Shown here in pieces: positions 8,038 to 14,154 of a stretch of 14,154 nt of DNA. The position numbers and the translations under genes are program-made. This stretch comes from an uncultured Granulicatella sp. (GTDB lineage Bacteria > Bacillota > Bacilli > Lactobacillales > Aerococcaceae): positions 1 to 14,154 of the forward strand of contig CALATC010000222.1 in assembly GCA_937891475.1 (NCBI GenBank), given 5' to 3'. Numbering within the stretch: position 1 is the stretch's first letter; the number at the start of each line of letters is the position of its first letter. Under the pieces are notes generated by a model. It was given only the letters and a program-made list of their open reading frames with translations, did no database searches and had not been told where the DNA came from.

Positions 8038-9371
8038 AATTGATTTCCTTTCTCTACAGAAGTCACTTTAGAACGAACCGTTCCATCGACTAATTGAATC
8101 GTTAATTCTTGTTCCACTTCTAGTTGGTCAACACTTTTAATAATTGTTTCTTCTTGTTGTAAAATCCCATACCCACGATTCATAATTTTTAATGGACTTA
8201 ATAAGTCTAATTGCTGAATCGCTCTTTGGAATTGTTGTTTTTTATCTTTCATCAATTGAATTTGCGCTTGTTCCAAACGTTTTGCTAAATATTGAAGTGC
8301 TTGTTTTTCCGTTTGCACTCTTCTACTTGGAGAACCTAATTCTAAACGATGTTGATTTTTTAATAATTGTTGACGTTTTTGCTGAATACTTTGTTGCATC
8401 ATTTGCTGCAATCGCATTTCTAATTGATCTACTCGCTGTTGATAAACTTGGTAAATTCGTTCTGGATTTTGGAAAATACTTGCATTCGCTAAAGCTTGCA
8501 TTCTTTCACGTTTAATTTGTAATTGACGAGTTAATGCTTGTTCCAGACGTGTTTGCAAATTTCTCAATTGTTGATGAATTTCCATTAAAACAGGTGTTGC
8601 AATTTCTGCAGCAGCCGTTGGAGTGGCTGCTCTCATATCAGATACAAAGTCAATTAAAGTCGTATCTGTTTCATGCCCTACACTTGAAATAACTGGAATC
8701 GACAACTCAGCAACTCTTCTTACAACTGGCTCCTCATTGAACGCCCACAAGTCCTCAATTGATCCACCACCACGTCCAATTATGACGACATCATAATCTT
8801 CTTGTTCCACTAAGTCTAAATTTTTCAAAATACTATTGACTGCATGAACACCTTGCACTACTGTTGGATATAAGACTAATTGAACAATCGGAAATCTTCG
8901 AGCCACTGTTGTTTGAATATCTTGAATGACCGCCCCTGATTCACTTGTTAAAATCGCAATTTTTTTAGGGAATTGAGGAATTGGCTTTTTAGGAAGAGAA
9001 AATAATCCTTCAGCTTCTAATTTCTTTTTCAATTGTTCATAGGCTAAATAAAGAGCCCCTACTCCATCCGGTTCCATATGTTCAATATTAATTTGGTACT
9101 GTCCTGATTTTTCAAAAACAGAAACTTTACCAATGACTAATACTTTCATCCCTTCTTCAGGACGGAATTGAATTTTTTTAAAGGCAGATTGGAACATTGT
9201 TGCAGAAATAATGGCATTTTCATCTTTTAAACTAAAATACTGGTGAGTCGGACGTAAACGAAAATTTGAAATTTCCCCCGTTAAATAAACTCTTCCAAGA
9301 TGAGGGTCTTTATCAAATTTATATTTAATATATTTCGTTAATGCCGAGACTGTTACATATTCTTCACTCAT
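8031..9371 (-). CDS. xseA: Exodeoxyribonuclease VII large subunit
   Basis: This is the catalytic subunit of exonuclease VII, 446 residues. The N-terminal OB-fold domain (about 5-100) contains VYLTGEISNFR and HQYFSLKD. The catalytic domain carries AILTSESGAVIQDI (139-152) with D151, IIGRGGGSIEDLWAFN (197-212), GHETDTTLIDF (232-242) and RAATPTAAAE (247-256). A glutamine-rich helical and coiled segment runs from about 260 to 390, and NRGYGIL marks the C-terminal segment. The ATG overlaps the folD stop by 8 nt (ATGAGTGA), with GAGGG about 9 nt upstream. It is followed by its partner xseB in the standard order. Residue roles are from family knowledge. Confidence 0.97.
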   Translation of the reverse strand: MSEEYVTVSALTKYIKYKFDKDPHLGRVYLTGEISNFRLRPTHQYFSLKDENAIISATMFQSAFKKIQFRPEEGMKVLVIGKVSVFEKSGQYQINIEHMEPDGVGALYLAYEQLKKKLEAEGLFSLPKKPIPQFPKKIAILTSESGAVIQDIQTTVARRFPIVQLVLYPTVVQGVHAVNSILKNLDLVEQEDYDVVIIGRGGGSIEDLWAFNEEPVVRRVAELSIPVISSVGHETDTTLIDFVSDMRAATPTAAAEIATPVLMEIHQQLRNLQTRLEQALTRQLQIKRERMQALANASIFQNPERIYQVYQQRVDQLEMRLQQMMQQSIQQKRQQLLKNQHRLELGSPSRRVQTEKQALQYLAKRLEQAQIQLMKDKKQQFQRAIQQLDLLSPLKIMNRGYGILQQEETIIKSVDQLEVEQELTIQLVDGTVRSKVTSVEKGNQLW

Positions 9372-10212
9372 GATTTATTTCCCTCTTACATGCATTAAGA
9401 TACGTCTGCTCTAATAACATCGCAATCGTCATTGGACCAACGCCTCCAGGTACTGGAGTAATGGCACTGACTTTATCGATAACTCCTTCAAAATCCACAT
9501 CTCCAACAAGTTTTCCAGATTCTAATCGGTTGATACCTACATCAATAATAACCGCATCTTTTTTCACATATTCTTTCTTCACTAAATTGGGTTTTCCAAC
9601 CGCACTAATAATAATATCTGCACGAGCGATTTGTTTCTCTAAGTCTTTTGTTCGACTGTGACAAACGGTTACCGTTGCTCCACGATTTAAGCCTAACAAA
9701 GCCATAGGACGACCAACAATCGTACTTTGCCCAATTACAACCATTTCTTTTCCAACAAGGTCAATATTATACTCTTCTAATAATCGAATGATTCCTTTTG
9801 GTGTACATGGAACAATACTTTCATCTTTTTGAAGTAATTTTCCTAAATTCACAGGATGGAACCCGTCCACATCTTTTTCTGGAATAATGGCTTCTAATAC
9901 TGCCTGACTATCTATCTGTTTTGGTAATGGTAATTGAACTAAAATGCCATGAATCGCATCATCTTCATTTAATGCTTTAATTTTATGTAATAACTCTTCT
10001 TGAGAAATTGTCTCAGGTAATCTTTCTACAATAGAATGAAATCCAACTTCATTAGCGGCACGTTCTTTATTTCGTACATAAATTTGACTAGCAGGATCTT
10101 CTCCTACTAATAGTACGACTAAACCGGGTTTTACTTCCTGTTCTTCTACTTTTTGTTTCAATTCTTGACGAATTTTTAAGGCTAAACTTTTCCCATCTAA
10201 TACAATCGCCAT
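9364..10212 (-). CDS. folD: Methylenetetrahydrofolate dehydrogenase / methenyltetrahydrofolate cyclohydrolase
   Basis: This bifunctional enzyme of 282 residues oxidises 5,10-methylene-THF to methenyl-THF and hydrolyses it to 10-formyl-THF for purine and formyl-Met synthesis. Catalytic-site motif YVRNK (Y45, K49) and VQLPLP (92-97) are present. Signature PEKDVDGFHPVN (111-122), PCTPKG (135-140), the NAD(P)-binding GQSTIVGRPM (161-170) and PVPGGVGPMT (253-262) follow. The dinucleotide motif reads GQSTIVG where GRSxIVG is common, a mild variation. AAGGAG (10220-10225) sits 7 nt before the ATG. It is the first gene after the terminator-like structure at 10231-10293 and overlaps xseA by 8 nt. No convincing promoter fits in the few bases between structure and start codon, so expression probably depends on read-through. 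Confidence 0.97.
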   Translation of the reverse strand: MAIVLDGKSLALKIRQELKQKVEEQEVKPGLVVLLVGEDPASQIYVRNKERAANEVGFHSIVERLPETISQEELLHKIKALNEDDAIHGILVQLPLPKQIDSQAVLEAIIPEKDVDGFHPVNLGKLLQKDESIVPCTPKGIIRLLEEYNIDLVGKEMVVIGQSTIVGRPMALLGLNRGATVTVCHSRTKDLEKQIARADIIISAVGKPNLVKKEYVKKDAVIIDVGINRLESGKLVGDVDFEGVIDKVSAITPVPGGVGPMTIAMLLEQTYLNACKREINHE

Positions 10213-10230
10213 TTACTCACTCCTTTAAAT

Positions 10231-10293
10231 AAAAAATTGAGCAAAAAGTGTTCCTGGAAGCAAATCATTGCTTCGGAGCGCCTTCTTGCTCAA
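10231..10293 (-). terminator. Intrinsic terminator or attenuator between nusB and folD
   Basis: On the minus strand TTGAGCAAGAAG (10293-10282) pairs with CTTTTTGCTCAA (10248-10237) as a 12-bp stem with one G-U pair. Inside it is a second hairpin GAAGCAA-TGAT-TTGCTTC (10274-10257). The outer stem is followed immediately by TTTTTT (10236-10231). This is a well-formed factor-independent terminator 14 nt past the nusB stop. It lies only 18 nt before folD, so it either ends an asp23-nusB unit or works as a partial attenuator for the downstream run. Confidence 0.82.
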
Positions 10294-10307
10294 CCTCCTA
10301 TACTGAC

Positions 10308-10772
10308 TTACCCTTCAACAAAGTTTGATAAGACACCATTAATAAATTTCGCTGATTTTTCATCACTATATAATTTTGCAATTTCAATTGCTTCATTCAA
10401 TGCAACTGTTTGAGGAACTTCCAATTCAGGTGAACGCATTTCGCAAACTGCTACTCGCATAATCATTAAATCTAAGCGAACGATTCGATTTAATTCCCAT
10501 CCTTTTAAATGTGAGGAAATTAAAGCATCAATCTCTTCTAACTGGTTTTGAACCCCTTGGATTAAATCTAATGAATAATGAATTTCTGGAAACTCATCTA
10601 ATAACGCTTCATTAGAATATACTTCTTCATCAAATGATTGTTCATCATGCAATACATCTAACGCTAAGCGAACAGCATCAAATTCTGATAAATCTTTACA
10701 AATATCCATTTGATACAAAGCCTGAATAGCAATAATACGTAGTGCACGTCTTTTTAATGGGTTACGACTCAC
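10308..10772 (-). CDS. nusB: Transcription antitermination factor NusB
   Basis: This all-helical protein of 154 residues binds boxA RNA together with NusE (ribosomal protein S10) and promotes antitermination, mainly of rRNA operons. Family features are the basic N-terminal helix RRALRIIAIQALYQMDI (8-24), the central WELNRIVRLDLMIMRVAVCEM (92-112) and the C-terminal NEAIEIAKLYSDEKSAKFIN (126-145). The start is GTG at 10770-10772, overlapping the TGA of the asp23-family gene (GTGA, 4 nt), with GGGGG about 7 nt upstream; a nearby out-of-frame ATG leads to a stop after a few codons. The asp23/yqhY-nusB pairing is conserved in Firmicutes. The gene is followed by the terminator-like structure at 10231-10293. 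Confidence 0.95.
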   Translation of the reverse strand: MSRNPLKRRALRIIAIQALYQMDICKDLSEFDAVRLALDVLHDEQSFDEEVYSNEALLDEFPEIHYSLDLIQGVQNQLEEIDALISSHLKGWELNRIVRLDLMIMRVAVCEMRSPELEVPQTVALNEAIEIAKLYSDEKSAKFINGVLSNFVEG

Positions 10773-11167
10773 TCTTCATCCCCCAATTCGAAAAATTCTG
10801 AATCAACATTTTTTGCTGGAATAATTGTTTGAACATGAATATTTACTTGAGAAATTTCTAATTCACAACTAAATAATAATTGTTCTTTAATTTTATTTTG
10901 TAATAATAATGCCAATTTTGGAATAGATACTCCATAATCTACATTACCATACACATCAAGAATAAATTCTCCTTGCTCTTGTGTTAAATAAGCACCTTTA
11001 GCAAGTTCTTCACGTCCAAAAAGTGTATTCACACTTGTTTTAATAATTCCTGATAAAGGATGGAATCCTTCCACTTTAGAAGCAACAATTCCTGCAATGC
11101 TCTCAATCACTTCAGGGGCAATTTCAATAGCACCTAAAACGGCTGTTTGATTTGAATATTTTTCCAT
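10769..11167 (-). CDS. yqhY: Asp23/Gls24 (DUF322) family protein, YqhY-like
   Basis: This 132-residue Asp23/Gls24-family protein begins with the typical LGAIEIAPEVIESIAGIVASKVEG (11-34) and has the family's central EFILDVYGNVDYGVSIPKLALLLQ (67-90) and the strand VNIHVQTIIP (108-117), ending in an acidic tail. There is no signal peptide or membrane helix. Position before nusB makes it the counterpart of B. subtilis YqhY, which has been linked to acetyl-CoA carboxylase activity; here accD and accA lie a little further upstream. Its biochemical action is unresolved. Strong AAGGAGG (11174-11180) is 6 nt before the ATG. The TGA overlaps the nusB GTG. A candidate promoter lies at 11249-11277. Confidence 0.9.
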   Translation of the reverse strand: MEKYSNQTAVLGAIEIAPEVIESIAGIVASKVEGFHPLSGIIKTSVNTLFGREELAKGAYLTQEQGEFILDVYGNVDYGVSIPKLALLLQNKIKEQLLFSCELEISQVNIHVQTIIPAKNVDSEFFELGDEE

Positions 11168-11248
11168 AATGAACCTCCTTTTACAAAGATTCTGAATCGC
11201 TATCTAACTCAATGAGCATCACGAATCATGATCTTCACTCTCTTCTAC

Positions 11249-11277
11249 AGTTTACCATGATTTTTGTTCTATCACAA
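11249..11277 (-). promoter_or_regulatory. Candidate sigma-A promoter for asp23-nusB
   Basis: On the minus strand TTGTGA (11277-11272) and TAAACT (11254-11249) are separated by exactly 17 nt, and TGG precedes the -10 box as an extended -10. Both hexamers match the consensus at 4 of 6 positions. Transcription would start near 11242, leaving an untranslated leader of about 75 nt. It lies in the 126-nt gap after the aminopeptidase gene, in which I see no convincing terminator. Confidence 0.45.
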
Positions 11278-11293
11278 CTCACAAGATAGTATC

Positions 11294-12355
11294 TTATAAA
11301 ATAATCAATTCACGTGGAACTTGTTGAATCACTTCTCCACCAGTTGGCGTAATAATAATATCATCTTCAATACGAACACCACCAACACCTGGAATATAAA
11401 TTCCTGGTTCATTTGTAATTACATTTCCTGGAACGAATGCTTGAGTCGCTAAACGACTTACATTTGGAGCTTCATGAATTTCTAAACCAATTCCATGTCC
11501 AGTTGAGTGTGTGAAGTATTCTCCATATCCTTTACTTGCAATATAGTCACGAGCAATTTTATCTAGTTCTACTCCAGTTTTACCTGGTCCTGCTGCAGCA
11601 CTTACTAATAATTGAGCTTGTAATACAACATCATGAATTTCTTTTAATTGATCTGTTGGTTCTCCTACAGCAATTGTACGAGTCATATCAGAAACATAAC
11701 CTTGATAGTAACATCCAAAGTCTAATGTTACTAAATCACCAGTTTCAATTAATTTTTCACTTGCAACACCGTGAGGCATTGAAGAACGAACACCACTCGC
11801 AATAATTGTATCAAATGAAACGCCAGATGCGCCTTGTTTTCTCATGAAGAAATCTAATTCATTAGCTACTTCAATTTCACTCATACCAGCTTTTAGAACA
11901 TTTAAAATATGTAAAAAGGCTGCATCAGAAATCGAACAAGCTTTACGAATCGTTTGAATTTCTGCTTCATCTTTAATTTCACGAATTTTTTCTACTAATC
12001 CTTGAGTTGGAACTAAATCTGTATCAAATTCATCTTCAAAAACTTCTAACATTGAAACAGATAAGTGGTCTGCTTCAAACCCTACATGTTTTAATCCATG
12101 TTTTTCAATTAATTCACGGAATACACCTAACCAACCTGTTTTATGTTCAATCACTGTAAAACCTTGAGCTTGTTTTTGAGCTTGTTGAGTATAACGAGCA
12201 TCTGTTACAAAATATGCTTCATTTAACGTAATTAATGAAAAACCTGTTGTACCTGTAAAATTCGCTAAATAACGTAAATTATATGGACTATAAACAATTA
12301 ATCCATCAATTTCTAAATCCTTCATCGCATTTCTTACTTTTTCAACTCTGATCAT
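11294..12355 (-). CDS. pepP: Xaa-Pro aminopeptidase (M24 metallopeptidase)
   Basis: This cytoplasmic two-metal peptidase, 353 residues from the ATG at 12355, removes N-terminal residues preceding proline. The N-terminal creatinase-like domain (1-125) has VYSPYNLRYLANFTG and FVTDARY. The pita-bread domain carries all five metal ligands: D212 (LDFG), D223 (SDMTRT), H287 (STGHGIG), E316 (NEPGIY) and E330 (VRIEDD). H195 (MPHG) and H294 (IHEAP) complete the active site. An in-frame TTG at 12370 would add five residues, but it lies upstream of AAGGTG (12361-12366), which is spaced 5 nt from the ATG, so the ATG is preferred. It is the counterpart of B. subtilis YqhT. In Bacillus efp follows; here an asp23-family gene follows after 126 nt. 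It has its own promoter and is separated from accA by a terminator. Confidence 0.94.
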   Translation of the reverse strand: MIRVEKVRNAMKDLEIDGLIVYSPYNLRYLANFTGTTGFSLITLNEAYFVTDARYTQQAQKQAQGFTVIEHKTGWLGVFRELIEKHGLKHVGFEADHLSVSMLEVFEDEFDTDLVPTQGLVEKIREIKDEAEIQTIRKACSISDAAFLHILNVLKAGMSEIEVANELDFFMRKQGASGVSFDTIIASGVRSSMPHGVASEKLIETGDLVTLDFGCYYQGYVSDMTRTIAVGEPTDQLKEIHDVVLQAQLLVSAAAGPGKTGVELDKIARDYIASKGYGEYFTHSTGHGIGLEIHEAPNVSRLATQAFVPGNVITNEPGIYIPGVGGVRIEDDIIITPTGGEVIQQVPRELIIL

Positions 12356-12387
12356 ATAATCACCTTCCAAAATCTTTTGTGTAACCT

Positions 12388-12396
12388 AGTATAACA
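12388..12396 (-). promoter_or_regulatory. Extended -10 promoter of the aminopeptidase gene
   Basis: The minus strand reads TGTTATACT (12396-12388), an extended -10 with TATACT matching TATAAT at 5 of 6. No good -35 is found 16-18 nt upstream (the sequence there is TATATA-like), which is acceptable for extended -10 promoters. The start would fall near 12381, about 25 nt before the ATG. It lies just downstream of the accA terminator. Confidence 0.5.
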
Positions 12397-12468
12397 AAAA
12401 AACTCAATAATATATATGATTTTTAAGAAAAAAATAACTTTTTTAGGTCTGCCTAACTTTTTTGATAC

Positions 12469-12502
12469 AAAAAAAACAACTACAACAAAATGTCATAGTT
12501 GT
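12469..12502 (-). terminator. Intrinsic terminator after accA
   Basis: On the minus strand ACAACTATGACA (12502-12491) folds back on TGTTGTAGTTGT (12487-12476) as a 12-bp stem with two wobble pairs and a TTT loop. It runs straight into eight U residues (12476-12469, the first shared with the stem). It starts 10 nt after the accA stop and marks the end of the fatty-acid operon. The stem is AT-rich, but the position and long U tract make the call good. Confidence 0.85.
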
Positions 12503-12512
12503 CCTTCGTGAT

Positions 12513-13280
12513 TTAAAATTTTCTAAATTTTTCTAAACGTTGGCTTACTAGTTCCTCTTTCGATTTTGTACGCCATTCTTTTAAAGATTGGTATAAAGAA
12601 GTTTGAAGTTCCATTGCTATTTTTTTAAACGAACGATTTTTCTCTAAAATAATTTTATCAACAATTCCTTCTTCGAATAATTCCTTACTTGTAAACTTCA
12701 TTAATTCGCTTGCTTGTTCAGCTTTTGTACTATCTTTCCACAAAATCGATGCAAAACCTTCTGGAGATAAGATAGAATAAATAGCATATTCCATCATCAA
12801 AACTTCATTAGCAACAGCTAAAGCAATCGCTCCACCACTTCCACCTTCACCCATTAAAATGGCAATGACCGGGACAGTTAAATGACTCATCTCTTGAAGA
12901 TTTTTAGCAATAGCTTCCCCAATCCCTCTATCTTCAGCACTTTTACCACAAAATGCTCCAGCAGTATTAATCATCGTAATAATTGGGCGATTAAATTTTT
13001 CAGCTTGTTTCATTAGTCTTAAACTTTTTCGATAGCCTTCTGGATGAACTTGTCCAAAGTTACGCTCAATATTTTCTTTTAATGTATGTCCTTTTTGCAT
13101 TCCGATGACTGTAACAGGAATCTCTTTCAAACGAGCAATCCCTCCAATTATGGCAGCATCGTCTGCAAAAAAACGATCTCCTTTTAATTCGATAAAGTCA
13201 TCGAAAATTTCATCAATCCATTCTTTAGTGGTTGCACGGTTAATATCGCGTGCTTTTTGGACAATTTTCATTGGTTTCAT
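12513..13280 (-). CDS. accA: Acetyl-CoA carboxylase carboxyltransferase subunit alpha
   Basis: AccA and AccD form the carboxyltransferase that moves CO2 from carboxybiotin to acetyl-CoA, giving malonyl-CoA for fatty acid synthesis. At 255 residues this is the short form found in streptococci and relatives, lacking the N-terminal extension of the E. coli and Bacillus proteins. Visible motifs are ELKGDRFFADDAAIIGGIARL (31-51), FGQVHPEGYRKSLRLMKQAEKF (75-96), INTAGAFCGKSAEDRG (104-119), GEGGSGG (144-150) and LSPEGFASILWKD (171-183). The oxyanion-region loop reads TAGAFCG where TPGAYPG is common, but flanking residues are intact. GAGGAGG lies 7 nt before the ATG, which overlaps the accD stop by 4 nt (ATGA). 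An intrinsic terminator follows. Confidence 0.96.
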   Translation of the reverse strand: MKPMKIVQKARDINRATTKEWIDEIFDDFIELKGDRFFADDAAIIGGIARLKEIPVTVIGMQKGHTLKENIERNFGQVHPEGYRKSLRLMKQAEKFNRPIITMINTAGAFCGKSAEDRGIGEAIAKNLQEMSHLTVPVIAILMGEGGSGGAIALAVANEVLMMEYAIYSILSPEGFASILWKDSTKAEQASELMKFTSKELFEEGIVDKIILEKNRSFKKIAMELQTSLYQSLKEWRTKSKEELVSQRLEKFRKF

Positions 13281-14140
13281 CTGAATTCCTCCTCTAAAGA
13301 ATGTAGACTTAAAAGAGTTTTTAATGTTTCTTTTAACTGAGTACGATGAATAATAGCATCAATAAATCCATTTGCCTGTACAGTTTCTGCTTGTTGGAAA
13401 TCATCCGGTAATTTTTCTTTCATCGTTTGTTCAATCACACGTTTACCCGCAAATCCAACAATCGCTCTTGGTTCACTAATAATAATATCCCCTTGCATTG
13501 CAAAACTAGCTGTCACACCACCTGTTGTAGGATCTGTTAATACTGTGATGTATAATAATCCTTCTAAATGATGCACTTGTACTACTCCACTAATTTTTGC
13601 CATTTGCATTAATGAATAAATTCCTTCTTGCATTCTAGCGCCACCAGAAGCTGTGCAAACTATAATTGGAAGCTTTCTCTTGGTTGCTTCTTCAAAGGCT
13701 AAAGTCAGTTTCTCACCAACTACTTGTCCCATTGAACCCATCATAAAATAGGGATTCATAATCGCTAAAACAAATGGTAAGTGACTAATTTTTGCAAGCC
13801 CAACCGTTACAGCTTCTTCTTCCCCTGTTGTTTGTCGTGCTTTTTTCTGTTTCAAGTCATACCCTGGGAAATCGACTGCTACTTTCATTTGTTCGTCATT
13901 AAACCACTCTTCAAATTCATCTGTCATAATGGAAATTCTTTGTTTTGGTGTTAATCTAAAATGATAATCACAGTTTGGACAAATTTGAAATTCTCCAATA
14001 TCCTCTAAATAAACCGTTTTTTGACAATGTGGGCATTGAATCCATTTCCCATCTGGTATCATTGGAGTTTTTTCAGATTCTTCTACATCAACAGGATTCT
14101 GTTTTAATGAAATATAAGGACGTTTTTTAAATAAACCCAT
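13277..14140 (-). CDS. accD: Acetyl-CoA carboxylase carboxyltransferase subunit beta
   Basis: This 287-residue beta subunit of the carboxyltransferase carries a four-cysteine zinc ribbon (C36, C39, C54, C57, as CPHC and CPNC) near its N-terminus. The crotonase-fold domain follows, with GSMGQVVGEKLTLAFE (135-150), the acyl-CoA binding/oxyanion motif ASGGARMQEG (164-173), TDPTTGGVTASFA (202-214) and GFAGKRVIEQT (229-239). Length is normal. AAAGGAG stands 7 nt before the ATG, at the extreme end of the window. The genes that would usually precede it in a Lactobacillales fatty-acid operon (accC, fabZ, accB, fabF) would lie outside. The 4-nt overlap with accA suggests coupled, equimolar synthesis of the two subunits. 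Confidence 0.97.
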   Translation of the reverse strand: MGLFKKRPYISLKQNPVDVEESEKTPMIPDGKWIQCPHCQKTVYLEDIGEFQICPNCDYHFRLTPKQRISIMTDEFEEWFNDEQMKVAVDFPGYDLKQKKARQTTGEEEAVTVGLAKISHLPFVLAIMNPYFMMGSMGQVVGEKLTLAFEEATKRKLPIIVCTASGGARMQEGIYSLMQMAKISGVVQVHHLEGLLYITVLTDPTTGGVTASFAMQGDIIISEPRAIVGFAGKRVIEQTMKEKLPDDFQQAETVQANGFIDAIIHRTQLKETLKTLLSLHSLEEEFR

Positions 14141-14154
14141 TTAATCACTCCTTT

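Noticed and set aside
8192..8515. Open plus-strand frame of 107 codons opposite xseA, rich in hydrophobic residues.
   Set aside because: It lies opposite the coiled, glutamine-rich part of a clear xseA gene. Antisense frames of AT-rich helical genes commonly read as hydrophobic protein, and no ribosome binding site or independent support was seen.
10291..10299. AGGAGG (minus strand 10299-10294) between nusB and folD, which looks like a ribosome binding site for a hidden small gene.
   Set aside because: The only nearby start is a TTG with no spacing; the next ATG is 27 nt away inside the hairpin loop and its frame runs into folD. It is probably part of the structured region.
11269..11290. CTATC/GATAG inverted repeat after the aminopeptidase stop, as a possible terminator.
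   Set aside because: The stem is 5 bp with an 11-nt loop and no U tract follows on the minus strand.
12356..12370. TTG start at 12370 for the Xaa-Pro aminopeptidase, adding five residues.
   Set aside because: The ribosome binding site AAGGTG (12361-12366) lies downstream of that TTG and is spaced correctly for the ATG at 12355.
12445..12458. Small inverted repeat TTAGG-TCTG-CCTAA with T-runs, between accA and the aminopeptidase gene.
   Set aside because: The stem is only 5 bp and the T-run follows it on the plus strand, where no gene ends; too weak to call a terminator.

Overview
The window is a piece of a low-GC Firmicute chromosome, about 35% G+C by eye in its core part. It most likely comes from the Lactobacillales; Carnobacteriaceae, Enterococcaceae or Aerococcaceae would all fit. 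The reasons are the AT-rich codon use, the AAGGAGG-type ribosome binding sites, the short (255-residue) AccA and the absence of dxs beside ispA. Its order asp23/yqhY-nusB-folD-xseA-xseB-ispA-tlyA-recN is the Bacillus-type housekeeping cluster. All genes lie on the minus strand, so transcription runs from high to low coordinates.

Layout in transcription order. (1) accD and accA, which overlap by 4 nt, are the end of a fatty-acid synthesis operon and are closed by an intrinsic terminator at 12469-12502. (2) A Xaa-Pro aminopeptidase (M24 family) is a single gene with its own extended -10 promoter. (3) A second promoter precedes asp23/yqhY and nusB. (4) A strong terminator-like structure at 10231-10293 lies between nusB and folD. 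(5) A tightly packed run follows: folD, xseA, xseB, ispA, tlyA, recN, glpQ-like, miaA, hflX. Neighbours overlap by up to 8 nt or are separated by no more than 11 nt. (6) A 204-nt gap contains a striking nested inverted repeat. (7) The window ends inside a visibly more AT-rich ABC exporter gene, of which the first 430 codons are present.

The core genes cover malonyl-CoA formation (AccDA), one-carbon folate metabolism (FolD), isoprenoid chain building (IspA), DNA repair (XseAB, RecN), rRNA and tRNA modification (TlyA, MiaA), ribosome-linked GTPase function (HflX), transcription antitermination (NusB) and glycerophosphodiester turnover. There is no CRISPR array, tRNA, rRNA, insertion sequence or prophage in the window, and no stretch of 300 nt without a gene.

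Most of the window is ordinary housekeeping DNA. The parts that deserve a second look are the approximately 118-nt nested inverted repeat at 1353-1470, the AT-rich exporter next to it, the possible attenuator between nusB and folD, and the absence of argR and efp from places where related genomes often carry them.
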